Part shown: piece after piece, positions 43,226-53,371 of the stretch
How positions within the stretch are numbered: position 1 is the first letter of the stretch
How the letters are laid out: each line of letters begins with the position of its first letter
Assembly (NCBI GenBank): GCA_023512835.1
Contig: JAKCVP010000383.1
Location: 62,001 to 126,000 of the forward strand
From: Taxillus chinensis
Taxonomy: Eukaryota; Streptophyta; Magnoliopsida; Santalales; Loranthaceae
DNA: 64,000 bases
Direction of reading: 5' to 3'
Position numbers and translations under genes: made by a program
Notes under the pieces: model-generated
The model's input: only the letters and a program-made list of their open reading frames with translations
Database searches by the model: none
Told to the model about the DNA's origin: nothing

Positions 43226-43699
43226 AATGCTAGAATGCGTGGCCGCTGGTGCAAGCTGAAAAAAGGTCTCGAAGCGCCTGGTGGCAAGCGTGAGCGGGCT
43301 TTCGATCACAGGGTCGGTGTATCAAAGGTAAGCCTGTCTTGCAGCGCACGCCCGGCTTTTGCAGCTTAAATGTGGCGGATAAGTCCGGAAAAAGGGTTGC
43401 GTCTGGCATTATTTCAGGCTTTACATTTCACTGAGAGCTGTCGGAAGGCTCCTACGAGCCATGTTTCGATATGTCCAATTCCAGCTTATCTATGGGCTTG
43501 CTGCCAATCACAACCATCAATGGACGATATCGGCCTCGGTGAAAAGTCCCGCCGAGATAGAAGCCACGCCGAGACGTCGATGGACTCAGCGAAGTAGAGG
43601 ATGGCTGACAGATACAGTAGTTTTGCGAGCCTATGCGAGGACTGGTGTCTTCCACGACACAAAAAATGTTGGGCACTTGAGTCAGCCAATACCAGGTCG
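43226..43699. other. Intergenic between transporter and NmrA-like gene
   Basis: These 474 bp separate two minus-strand genes and include the transporter promoter. Open frames here are short and unrecognised. Confidence 0.45.
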
Positions 43700-44683
43700 T
43701 CATTGGCTTTTCTGCTTATGCTTGTAGGTGCCTAGATCCTCTTTGAGCATGTTGGAGACCGTCGTCTCAAAATCCTCCGGCTGACGACCGAGCAGGTCTG
43801 TAAGAGCTGAACTCATGACGGCGCACTCTCCATCTCGTATAGCCGCATAGCTCGTTGCCCACAGTTGTAGCCTCCCCTGATCTTTACCAAGAACCTTTTG
43901 CACTTGCTCTTGTTGGATGTACTCCTCAATCGTGATCTCATCGTGAACAATGTGCTTTCCTGTGAGTCGTTTGAGCAACTGCACGGTTTCGTCTAGACTC
44001 CAGACCTTTGGCCCTGACAGCAAAATGACCTTGTTCCTGACCGTATCTTCCGTAGCAGTCCATCTCTGGATGATCCTGGCCGTTGCTTCACCAAGCTCGT
44101 CTCGCTTCACCCATGCTACACCTGGCGGCCCGCCGTGATGAGGGTGTCTGATGTGCGGTACGTCAGCCGACAAATCTAGAAACCCTGTATACATAGGAAA
44201 GCTTTCACTATAGATGCCCTCGCGGATTGACGTGAAGCTGAAGTCCTTTGCGTCTAGTTTCAGCTCAGATAATCTTGCTTCAGTCGCTAGGTGTGCTTGC
44301 ATAACTACAGCTTTTGACGTCTTCGCATCCGATCCAGCATAGGCGAGGCTCGAGTAGAAGATGTGCTTGATGCCGGCTGCTCTGGCCGCATCGATGGCTT
44401 TAAAGTGCACTTGGATACGATATTCCTTGTTGTAGTCTGGGTATGATATCAGGAATAGTGCCTGTGCTCCAGAAAATGCCGATTGTAGCTCTTCAGTGGA
44501 AGACTCGTAGGAGGCCTGACGCACAGAGGCACCGGCAGCGGTGAAACCATCCGGCGTTTTGTCCGGGTTGCGGTTGACCAAGATGAGTGAGGATGCAGGA
44601 TACCGGACTGTGTGTATCAAATGGTTCACTGTACTTGATCCCAGAGCACCCGCCGCAGGGAAGATGGCGAGAGTTGGCGCCAT
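43700..44683 (-). CDS. NmrA-like NAD(P)-binding protein (atypical SDR)
   Basis: This is a single exon of 327 residues. The N-terminus APTLAIFPAAGALGSSTVNH is a Rossmann beta-alpha-beta with a variant glycine motif (AxGALGSS), followed by LILVNRNPDK (second strand and Arg for NADP). ALFLISYPDY, GIKHIFYSSLAYAG and FTSIREGIYSESFP follow the NmrA/HSCARG pattern, in which the SDR catalytic Tyr-Lys pair is usually absent. Such proteins are redox sensors or reductases in secondary metabolism. The first ATG in the frame (44740) would add 19 residues; MAPTLA at 44683 starts the Rossmann strand directly and is preferred. The next gene downstream is the transporter, but no cluster is evident. Confidence 0.88.
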   Translation of the reverse strand: MAPTLAIFPAAGALGSSTVNHLIHTVRYPASSLILVNRNPDKTPDGFTAAGASVRQASYESSTEELQSAFSGAQALFLISYPDYNKEYRIQVHFKAIDAARAAGIKHIFYSSLAYAGSDAKTSKAVVMQAHLATEARLSELKLDAKDFSFTSIREGIYSESFPMYTGFLDLSADVPHIRHPHHGGPPGVAWVKRDELGEATARIIQRWTATEDTVRNKVILLSGPKVWSLDETVQLLKRLTGKHIVHDEITIEEYIQQEQVQKVLGKDQGRLQLWATSYAAIRDGECAVMSSALTDLLGRQPEDFETTVSNMLKEDLGTYKHKQKSQ

Positions 44684-45434
44684 TGCTTCATACAACAAAA
44701 TCAAGGTCTCAAAGAACCAGCGTCTAACGGAAACGTGCAAGGTCCACTAAATATTCTTTTCTACACTGGTCTTGCTTACCTTATATCTGAATAATACATT
44801 GAAAGGGCTGCTCATGCTACCATGACTTCACTGTGCTGATTAATGCAAGTGGTTTTCCAGGCTCCCTGGCATGGCAAGTGTAGCCGGACCGCGCCAAGAC
44901 CTGCTGTGTCCGCAGGCTGACCCTTCTGTCTCGACTTCCATCTCCCGCCGCTGTTGTGCTTGCCCATAGTCCTTCATTTCTCCGCGTCTCGTTCTCTACG
45001 CCCATTCGGACTATTGTCTTGACGCAGCGGTCACGCGTAGAGTATGCTTGGATCAGTCTCTACGCGGGTCGAAGAGACTTCCCTTACATGAACAATGATG
45101 ACATAGTGATGACCATGAACGCGTGACAGCGAACAACGTACGTCCAGCTGCCCGCCTCGCCTAACACTGCGCAGCAACTTCAACTGGGAAGAAGTGCAGA
45201 GCAATATCGAATTACAGCTTTTCCTGTTCGAAGCACCAATTGCTAGGCACAAGGCTTAGCTCGTGCGCACTTTCGAGGGCTTTTGCATCTCGACTCGCTC
45301 GTAAAGTGAGTGGACTCGTGCATTCGAATCGCTGATTTTCGAAGACTCTATTGTTGGTTGTAGCTGGCCCTTGTAAAGCCAATTTGGCCTTGACCAGCCG
45401 CCGGGCTTCTCATCCTCGCAGGCCGCCGCATAAA
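44684..45434. other. Divergent intergenic region
   Basis: This stretch of about 750 bp lies between the NmrA-like gene and the open frame starting at 45435. It has no recognised gene or repeat. Confidence 0.45.
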
Positions 45435-46949
45435 ATGCGTTCGCATGGGTTGGTTAATTGGAAATGCACGCATGTTAGGAAACGCAAATTCTTCACCTTG
45501 CACTCTTGCCTTGAGTCCAGACTAATTGCAATGATGATCGCAAACGAATATATCACTGGTCGCTCCGAGAGGCGCATGACGGCTCTAACCCTTCGGGCCC
45601 TTTATCATCTCGTTCGATGCTTGTCTGAGCGCTTTCGAAGTATAAGATGCCTTTCAGCCCGGTCTGCGCCGGCTATCTTTCGTTTCAGCATCGACACACT
45701 ACCTCACCTTCGAAACGATATCTGCTTTCTACCTATGCAACACTCGTCAGCCCCGGATTCGCCTGCTGGAAACAGGACCTCGTACTACCGCATTCAAACT
45801 GCAACCAACCCTCAGATCATGTCTGCCATACAAGTCTTCATCAGGCGAGCCCTCCGCTACGTCCGTCTTCAGACCCTATACCACCGCTATGAAGTCTATC
45901 TGAAATGTCTAGCTCGGAAACTTGGCAAGCAAGTGCCGCCAGCACCTCGACTGAGCATTTGTCAGCTTCGCGCGTTCGTCATCGTGGCCACCGAGCGACG
46001 TCCGCAGCAGCTTCCAAATCGCGACTTGGGCCTCCTCAATGCGACGATGGAGGATTTCTGTTTTGAGCCGCTCGATATTGATTATTTCCTCAGAGTGCTG
46101 GGCAGACGTCCGACATCGTTCCATCTCCCGCGCATTGACGATTTAGCAAAAGATGCGCCTGAGCGCACTCTTGCAAAGATTCTGGAGAGTGATCTGCTGA
46201 GCTTGGATTCAATTTTCGCCCATCGCGACGTGTGGCCGACGGAGATGGACGAGTCTTTTGCGCCGATGGCATTCTTACTTCCGTGTGTCATCATCACCCT
46301 TACCAACGGCTGGTTCGTTTCGCCAGCTGGACGTGGTGTATGTGCAGATCTCTTCCCGCACATGTTCTGGAGGATCAACCCTGCGATCCGTCTCCAAGGC
46401 CAAAAGGCGCCCTGGAAGGTCAGCGTCGACATGGACGCGTACCGTGAGGTCCGGTCACTTTTCCACCAGCAGATGACCAACACATACCTGAATGAATCGA
46501 ACTCAGAGGAAGCCCGAGAGATCAGCGCCAGATGTCACACGTTCCCATACTCTGAGATTGAGGAAGCGGACTTTCCCATGATTGCACGGATTGACAGGAT
46601 AGTGCACGCACATGGCTCACCGGATACTGCGCTGCTGGAAGATGTCAACGATGGTTCTCGGGAGCTCAGGTCGTTGAGCACTGATGAGCTCTTGGACAGA
46701 CTCTTTGCGCTGGTACAGCTTGCGTGCGCCACCGAATGGCAGGAGGAGTTTGAGCGCACCCTTGCAAATGTTGTGCGTCGTCTTGTTGCACTCTGTGACG
46801 CAGAGTCTAGCTTGGTGAGGCCCCTCGAACAATCTAGAATTGCCTCTCACATGTTTCGCATGGCGTGGTCGCGTGCAGTCTGTTGGACGTCAGAGAAGGA
46901 AGACGAATTGGAGTTGAATGTGCTTGAAAGCAAGCTGGCCACGTGCTAA
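45435..46949 (+). CDS. Uncharacterised protein, long single open frame
   Basis: A 504-codon uninterrupted frame is far longer than chance frames here, so it is probably coding. I do not recognise the family. It is rich in Leu, Arg and Glu, with likely helical segments such as VFIRRALRYVRLQTLYHRYE and LLDRLFALVQLACATEWQEE. A central hydrophobic stretch reads APMAFLLPCVIITLTNGWFV. There is no signal peptide at the first ATG. The true start is uncertain: ATGs at 45435, 45735 (MQHSSAPDSP) and 45819 (MSAIQVFIRR) are all in frame, and the part before 45735 is poor in protein-like features. No neighbour suggests a role. Confidence 0.6.
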   Translation: MRSHGLVNWKCTHVRKRKFFTLHSCLESRLIAMMIANEYITGRSERRMTALTLRALYHLVRCLSERFRSIRCLSARSAPAIFRFSIDTLPHLRNDICFLPMQHSSAPDSPAGNRTSYYRIQTATNPQIMSAIQVFIRRALRYVRLQTLYHRYEVYLKCLARKLGKQVPPAPRLSICQLRAFVIVATERRPQQLPNRDLGLLNATMEDFCFEPLDIDYFLRVLGRRPTSFHLPRIDDLAKDAPERTLAKILESDLLSLDSIFAHRDVWPTEMDESFAPMAFLLPCVIITLTNGWFVSPAGRGVCADLFPHMFWRINPAIRLQGQKAPWKVSVDMDAYREVRSLFHQQMTNTYLNESNSEEAREISARCHTFPYSEIEEADFPMIARIDRIVHAHGSPDTALLEDVNDGSRELRSLSTDELLDRLFALVQLACATEWQEEFERTLANVVRRLVALCDAESSLVRPLEQSRIASHMFRMAWSRAVCWTSEKEDELELNVLESKLATC

Positions 46950-47131
46950 AATCTTCTAGACTATTGTACGATACCTGACTACCCGCCGCCAGCTCCAGGC
47001 AACGAGCAAAATGAAGAGGGAAAGCAAGAGGGATTTTTTTGTGCACAAACGCACCTGGTTGGGACTACAGTAAATACCTGCATAATAATCGTTAATCTAA
47101 TCATTACTCTACTTGTAATCTCTCTTCATCT

Positions 47132-48187
47132 CTACATGACAGGACAACTCACCCTCCTCCCCGTCCCTGATCTAGCCATGCTCTCAAAAGTCTGCAATAG
47201 CAGTCGATGCGTCACCAGGCTTGCGCCCCTGCGCTGCATCTCCTCCAGACTCGTCCCCAGCGCGCCTTCGTACATGAATCTGGCGTGAACATCAGACTTG
47301 ACCCCACCGACTGACCATCGCCGTCTTCTCGTCCTTTGGCCCGGCACAGCAGACGCAAGAACAATGAGAACCCGCGCACCCTCTACATGCCCATCCTGCA
47401 CCAAACAAGCGCTGTACCGCGCCCTGGCCGCCAAAAGCCCTGCGCTGCGCTCCGTCTTGCACAGCGCGGTATTGTCCGCCTCTAGAGCCTTGGCCTTGAT
47501 CTCCGCGTCAACGACATCGCTCATCCCACTTACAATCGTCAACTCGACCATTTCACGCATAGGCAGTCTGCCCTCAATCTCCACGTCTAACAAGTGCATA
47601 TTTAGCATTTCTCCTGGCCCGGCGAGCACGGGCTGCATGGTCCTGAATATATCCTGGGGCGGAGCGTGCGCACGCAGCCATGCAGGCGGAGCAAATGCGC
47701 GCCAGCCTATCATGATGATTAGATCTAGGGGATCATCCTGATCAGTGGCCCAGCGCGTATAGCGCCAGCCTGGCTCGAGGGTAATATGCCGCATCGTGCG
47801 ATGGAAAGCAATGCACGTGTGTAGGTTGACGGGCTTGGACAGGGTCAGCCGAACGAGCGATTGCTGCGGCGAGAGAATGCTCTCGCTCTCGTCTTGTGCA
47901 TTGTCAGTCGGGGCCTGGGTGGAAGCAGAGCGGAGGCGCTGCTTGAGGGATTGGCCGAGGGTGGGCGATACAGTGCGAGGGCGCGTCTGGATGGTGGTCG
48001 GAGTGTGCACAGTGACTGAGCTGGCGGTTGCCTTCTCCCTGTTGGCAAAACAGGAAATCGATGAAAAGTACCCAGAATCGGTGGACAGGCTGCGCGAGGA
48101 TGACTTGAGTGCAGGACCAGAGACGTAGACGGCGTTGTCAATGGCGCCTGCCATGGCTGGTGGAGGATTGTGGGGGAGGCCAGGCAC
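47132..48187 (-). CDS. Uncharacterised protein, single exon
   Basis: A 351-codon frame on the minus strand. The first ~110 residues are Ser/Thr-rich and disordered (KSSSRSLSTDSGYFSSISCF). The rest looks folded: SLVRLTLSKPVNLHTCIAFH, RHITLEPGWRYTRWATDQDD, PLDLIIMIGWRAFAPPAWLR and MLNMHLLDVEIEGRLPMREM. I recognise no domain or catalytic motif. It converges on the 45.4-kb frame with 182 bp between stops. The start at 48187 (MPGLPHNPPPAMAG) or the next Met (48154) is possible. Confidence 0.6.
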   Translation of the reverse strand: MPGLPHNPPPAMAGAIDNAVYVSGPALKSSSRSLSTDSGYFSSISCFANREKATASSVTVHTPTTIQTRPRTVSPTLGQSLKQRLRSASTQAPTDNAQDESESILSPQQSLVRLTLSKPVNLHTCIAFHRTMRHITLEPGWRYTRWATDQDDPLDLIIMIGWRAFAPPAWLRAHAPPQDIFRTMQPVLAGPGEMLNMHLLDVEIEGRLPMREMVELTIVSGMSDVVDAEIKAKALEADNTALCKTERSAGLLAARARYSACLVQDGHVEGARVLIVLASAVPGQRTRRRRWSVGGVKSDVHARFMYEGALGTSLEEMQRRGASLVTHRLLLQTFESMARSGTGRRVSCPVM

Positions 48188-48923
48188 CGGGGGGGGTGTG
48201 GAGGTTCAGGCTGCAGTGTCACAGTCAGCGCATCAGGAAAGCAAGGAATGCTCTGGAGCGCAGTGCTCGAATCTAGCACTCTCTTGCTGTCTCTTTCTCG
48301 CTTCCGCCTCGACATCTGGAATGAGTTGGGTGTGTGGAAGGCTCGGGTTTTGATACGCATGCCGCCCTGAACACCAGTCTGGAAGCGGACTCATGCATAA
48401 CTCAAACCCTGCCGTGGCCATGTTTTCTTGCGCGGCTTCGGCAGGCCAGAGCGCTCACCGCGACATCGACAAGGAGCTCAGTGCGATATCTGGGTGCAGC
48501 TAGCTGCGTTCCGGAGCTCCCCTGGCTGAGGCATTGGCTGGGACTCGTGATCGTCCAAGACATCCCTGCGCTGCTGCCAGCCACTCCAGCTCCCACGCAT
48601 TCTGCTATTCGCGGAGCGCAGTGTCCGCAGGGATAAAGCTCGAATCAAGTCGGCTCGCGCAAAGAAAGCTTCCGCTTCCGTTCCTGCATTGGCGATCGTT
48701 GGCTTCTGACTCTGCACTCGACATGTATCGCGATACAACGGCAACGCTATTGATCCCTGATGCTAACGTCCGCGCCCGCGCTCACTCTCCCATGATCAAA
48801 ATGTCGTCATGCTCAGCCGGCCCTTCATCGACAGGGTTGAAAGCTTGTATGCCGGCGTTGTCGTCACCCACCCCGGTCGCGTCAGCACTGCCTCTGTGAC
48901 CCTGTTTGGTAAAGTCAGCTCAG
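48188..48923. other. Intergenic region
   Basis: These 736 bp lie between two minus-strand genes. A possible extra 3' exon of the upstream DUF7730 gene (48902-48825) falls here. No other gene is recognised. Confidence 0.4.
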
Positions 48924-50045
48924 TCAGTTCCTTCGGCAACTGCAAAGGGGTACCTTGTACGGCACGTGTATAACTTCTGCTGCGGCACATGATGCATCGG
49001 CATTGCTGAGTGCCGCCAGCGTCAGCTCCAGTCGGTCCTTTAGTGCGCTTGGGACGTCACCGACAACACTGAGCTGGATCGATGGTCGCATCCTCTCGAA
49101 CACCGCTGCCAGGTCATTCCAGCCTGGCTCCCGGCCACTAAACACCGTATAGACCTCCAGACGCCGGATCTCGCGCAGAGCGCTGGCTTCCAGTCCGTTC
49201 GCCCAAGAAATGAAGTGGCCAACGTCGTCAAATGCAAACACATTTTGTGAATACAGCATGTTCCTGGCTTCGGCGTAGGCGGCGCGACAGCTTCGCAGCA
49301 GGCCCAGGTTATCGACAGGTCGCATGACGGCCGGCAAGCCGCAAAACCTGTGGGGTCTGAGTTCATTGCTCACAGTCTCTCCGCGCATGATGGCCGCTTG
49401 CTCTCGCCTCCAGTCTATATCACAATCTGAAATGCCGGCCCATCGCTTGTTGTGCCATTGTGGACTGACGGGAGGACATGCTAGAGCGATGGTGCCCCGA
49501 CACTCTTTGGCACAAAGCGTAAGATATCCCGAGCCAGAACCGGAGCCAGAACCGGAAGGTTTCACTTTCCATAGTTTCTGAACATGACACCGCTGACCAC
49601 CAACCGCAAGTTCGAAGATGCGCAGGCGAAGTTCTGCCGGCAGCTGAAAGAGGTCGCTTTGACACTGATCATGCAGAACGCGACGTCGTATGTACGGCAT
49701 CGTGCGGGATAGATTTACGCCTGGCTCTAAAAGTGATCTGCGGCGTCGTAGAAAGTGCGGAAAGCCTGTGCGTCGCCGTTTCGATCTGAGCTCGGGAGGA
49801 CGGGGTTGCCTTCGAGCTTGGAAGCGTATACCTAGACGATGCCATAGGTTTGTAAGCGGGAGCAGAGCAAGTACGCATACAAGGATAGTGGTAATAATGG
49901 GGAGTAGATCGCGGATGCTGGTGGTCACGTATTGGTAGGCTATTTGCGAGACCATGGAGACGTAAGCAGAAGTTGCGGACGACTGCTGTTCACCGGTATG
50001 GCCCGCTTTCCCCCAGCCCAACCATCTACACAAAATGTCAGTCAT
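48924..50045 (-). CDS. DUF7730-type fungal protein with a membrane segment
   Basis: A 373-residue frame. One hydrophobic segment near residue 50 (DLLPIITTILVCVLALLPLT) predicts a membrane anchor. The core LFQLPAELRLRIFELAVGG, LGLLRSCRAAYAEARNMLYS and NVFAFDDVGHFISW is the DUF7730 pattern common in dothideomycete multigene families, an F-box-like start followed by a CR-x-xY-x-EA-x-x-LY motif. A Gly-Ser run (SGSGSGSGSG) interrupts it at about residues 165-175. Function is unknown. The frame may continue by splicing at AAG/GTACCC (after ...HVPYK) to an exon at 48902-48825 ending PCR, which keeps frame and has a CTGAC branch site; the unspliced end is given here. It is a tandem partner of the gene at 50.3-51.5 kb. 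Confidence 0.72.
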   Translation of the reverse strand: MTDILCRWLGWGKAGHTGEQQSSATSAYVSMVSQIAYQYVTTSIRDLLPIITTILVCVLALLPLTNLWHRLGIRFQARRQPRPPELRSKRRRTGFPHFLRRRRSLLEPGVNLSRTMPYIRRRVLHDQCQSDLFQLPAELRLRIFELAVGGQRCHVQKLWKVKPSGSGSGSGSGYLTLCAKECRGTIALACPPVSPQWHNKRWAGISDCDIDWRREQAAIMRGETVSNELRPHRFCGLPAVMRPVDNLGLLRSCRAAYAEARNMLYSQNVFAFDDVGHFISWANGLEASALREIRRLEVYTVFSGREPGWNDLAAVFERMRPSIQLSVVGDVPSALKDRLELTLAALSNADASCAAAEVIHVPYKVPLCSCRRN

Positions 50046-50307
50046 AGTCGATGCAGTCCTCGAAATAATACGTTGGAGGACAAAGAGTCATGGAGGATCG
50101 CCGTCGAGACTTTGGCTGTAGGTGTCGCATACGAGTATTGCCTGCCACGCCTGCGTAGGCTCCTACATTCTTAGTCATTCACTCGTGACTGCGCCACAGT
50201 ATCGTGGCTTGGTGCAACGTTGTACATGTTGCGCATGCTTGGACAGATCAACATTGCTGTGTGGACCAAAGACGCAAATTCTTGAGGCTTGCATTCATGC
50301 AATGTGT

Positions 50308-51491
50308 CTACACCATAGACTCTGTGCCGCCTGGCATCCAGTCAACATGGATGATGATGTTGTGGCGGTCTGGATTATCGCGCTGCTCCAGCTCAAACGT
50401 CAGCAGTGCGTACACAATGGGACTGTCCTCCCACTTGACGCTAGGCACGATTCGTATATGTCTTAGACTCGTCATTTTTCTGAGGATGGGAAAAATCTTA
50501 GCGCTCATCTCATCGCTTCGGAACCGCGGTCGCGGCGGGACGCTGCCACACAGTAAGAAATCTAGAGACGTGACCCTGGACAGGCGGCTGTCGGGAATGG
50601 TCTTGGTCCATAGCCAGAGGTCTGCGGGATGGTGAAAATAAAACTTATTGCGCGCATACAGCATGTCAATTGCCTCAATGTATCTAGTGCAATATCAGTT
50701 ATCTTCCACTTAAGGGTCGGCTGTTCATCTTACACAAGCTTGCAAGTCTTGAGCAGGGCTAGACGGTCTGTGAAGCGCTTCCCTTTCATGGGCAATTTGT
50801 TCGCCTGATTCTTTGCTAAGAGAGTCTTTCTATCAATGAATGGCTCTATACATGGCATGTGGAATTTGCGCTGGCGCATGGGCTCGTTCCATCGACGTGG
50901 TAGGCTTTGTGTGTATGTGTCTCCACGCTTGAACAGTGTGCCGGCCTCATAGTAGGATCGAGCCACAGCCGAACGTTCGGCTTCTGTCAATGCAAACGTC
51001 TCTGCGCAAGGTACAGCCATCATTCGCGTGCGGCCATGTATGATGTGAAAGTTTTGACCCCCAAGGATATGCCCATATATCATGAGCCGTATCTCGGGTG
51101 GTAAGAGTGATATGAACGGTGAGTCTGCCTGATCAACTGTGTTCAGCTTTGCTTTTACGTCGGCCATCTCAAAGGAGATGGAATTCCTTCGCTGAGGATC
51201 GAGCGGCCTGATTTTCCGCGTGAGTACGAGCTTGGCGGTCTGGTTCCGATAGTTGATAACCATCCGCCACAAGAGTCTGAAGAGTGATCTGCCAAGTAGG
51301 TAGATGCAGTAGAATGGGGCCATTATGATCATGCAGATGATGCAGCACGTCCATTCGCAGAAGCCGTGAGGGCCTGGATTGTGTACAGGATGTTGCGGCT
51401 GGTGAGGTTGCTGCACCTGATTTGCTGCAGCGGTTGCTGCAGCGGCCGGCGCTGCGAGCGCCGCAATGATGCTATTGCTCTGAGACGACAT
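50308..51491 (-). CDS. DUF7730-type fungal protein, tandem paralogue
   Basis: Two exons (51491-50734, 50683-50308) with a 50-bp intron give 377 residues. The N-terminus is Ala/Gln-rich (MSSQSNSIIAALAAPAAAAT), followed by a Cys-rich hydrophobic segment CCIICMIIMAPFYCIYLLG that should be a membrane anchor. Then FISLLPPEIRLMIYGHILGG and ALLKTCKLVYIEAIDMLYAR plus NKFYFHHPADL give the DUF7730 pattern across the splice junction. The tail VTSLDFLLCGSVPPRPRF and LRHIRIVPSVKWEDSP is also typical. It shares order and orientation with the gene at 48.9-50.0 kb, so a tandem duplication is likely though the sequences have diverged strongly. Function is unknown. Confidence 0.82.
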
Positions 51492-52346
51492 GCTCGGTCC
51501 ATGAAAACATACACAAGGCGTCCTTCTTCTGGTGCGGCAGTGGTGCGGCAGTGATGACAGCGTTGGCGCAGCCAGTATTTTGGAGTCTGGCCAGCAAAAC
51601 CCGTCTCAGGGAGAGTTGAACCCTGAAGACATTCAAACAGAGATAGTGATATGTGCTGAAGGGAGTAGACTGAGGCTCTTTGCGATCAACGCTGCTGTTG
51701 CTCCAAAAGGTAGTGAGAAGAAACGGTTGAGCCAGCCCAGCCTCTTCGGATTGCCTCAGAGTAGCTGCGCCACGCAAGTACGGGGATAAGCGAGTAAGCG
51801 AGTCACATGTGCAGCGTCGACTGCTCTTCAATCGATGGTTGATGGAGTGAAATATTTGTCGTGCTGCAGTCTAGCGATATGGAGATGTCAAGGTTAAGGA
51901 AGAACGAGGTTAAGATTCTGTGAGGCAGTAGCTCGCAGATTTTAGGCAAAGAAGGCAGGAGCGATGCGGCCAGCCCAGCGCATCTGTAAGTGGCCAGAGA
52001 TGACGATAGAATTACCCTGGACGAGAGGTATCGCGTGAGTGAGGAGCCATACAGCTGTGCTGAGTTCACTAGGTGGCTAGTGAAGGATGCATTTCGCAAA
52101 CATGACAGTGCGAGAGCTTCCCAGGTGCCAGGATGTGCTTCCGCTAGGATGCGAGATGGCGAATCACATCACATGACCTGCAAGCTCTCGCATGGATCGT
52201 GTCCTCCCGGCGTACCTTGGTGTTCAGGTCCAGATATTGGCACAGTGCCTTGAGCCCCCCTGGAGTAGCGCAGCGGTCTCCAGTTCGCCTTCTCTTATCG
52301 CGTGCGTGTGAATGCCAACGCTGGCCGCGAAAGCTTAATTTATCAC
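51492..52346. other. Divergent intergenic region
   Basis: About 850 bp lies between the DUF7730 gene and the ankyrin gene. It holds both promoters and only unrecognised short frames. Confidence 0.45.
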
Positions 52347-53182
52347 ATGTCACCTGCATCTCCAGACCCCACCCGGCAAGTGCCGGACCCTTCGCCTATG
52401 ACGATTTCAATGGCATCAAAGTCAAGAAAGTCACGACTTCTTGCCTGCTTGCGCTTCATTCTACCAGTCCTCATAGCTGTAATCTTGTACTATATATACT
52501 CAGACAAGTCTGCAACTACTATGGGTCTACCTGCAAACTCCAACCCCGTCAACGACGTGCCATCCAACCCACCGCAGCCGTCTGCTATCCCCGCCGACCA
52601 GCCCGCCACTCCGGCGCAATCCTCCTCAGCACCGCAGACTCCGGCGCAGCTTCCCCCTGAAGCGCTTGACTTGGCGAAGAAGCTATTCGACTTTGCGCGC
52701 AATGGAGATACTGCCATGCTTCGGCAATACCTCGCAGCTGGCGTCCCGTCGAATCTCACAAACCACAGCGGAGACACTTTACTCATGCTCGCCGCATATC
52801 ATGGGCATGCCGATACCGTGAAGGAGCTGCTCGCCATGGGCGCCGATGTAAACGCCGTCAATGGCCGGGGACAGAGCCCACTGGCCGGCGCAGTATTCAA
52901 AGGCTACGATGATGTGGTCAAGACGCTCTACGAGGGTGGCGCAGATATCAGAGCTGGCCAGCCCACCGCTGTCGACTGCGCGCGCATGTTCAAGCGAGAG
53001 GTATCTTGATCGATCTTCCTGCCATCCTTCTCCTCGTTCTAACGCGATCTGCCTAGGAAATTATCAAGCTGTTCGGTGTTAACGAGGCTGAAGAAGGTCC
53101 GCTACCGGGCATGCCAGGGCCAAGCCATATGGCGCCAGGGGGTAGCGATGCTGCTGGCAGCTCGGGAGACTGCCCTATATGA
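52347..53182 (+). CDS. Ankyrin-repeat protein
   Basis: Two exons (52347-53000, 53057-53182; intron 56 bp with CTAAC branch) give 259 residues. Ankyrin repeats occupy about residues 115-215: DTAMLRQYLAAGVPSNLTNH, GDTLLMLAAYHGHADTVKEL, LLAMGADVNAVNGRGQSPLA and AVFKGYDDVVKTLYEGGADI. The segment CARMFKREEIIKLFGVNEAE follows across the splice. In fungi such short proteins usually begin near PEALDLAKKLFDFARNGD. Here the frame has extra N-terminal sequence with a membrane-like segment (LLACLRFILPVLIAVILYYI) if the ATG at 52347 is used; the ATG at 52521 would remove it. The role is unknown; probably an adaptor. Confidence 0.82.
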
Positions 53183-53371
53183 ATACGTAACGACATGTCC
53201 ATCTCGTACGACACATTGAACGACTGCGAAGACCATTGTATAACTATAACACGGAACGCATGCGAGATGGATGAGGACAATGACTCGACGCAGGCCACTT
53301 GTATGCTTGTAGCGGCGTTGCACTCCAAGGGGGGTATCATTTGGTCACATCTAGACTCAACTGTACTACTA

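Noticed and set aside
48825..48902. Extra 3' exon of the DUF7730 gene at 48.9 kb
   Set aside because: It is possible (frame kept, CTGAC branch), but the donor GTACCC is weak and the added 25 residues have no family resemblance; mentioned only as an alternative.
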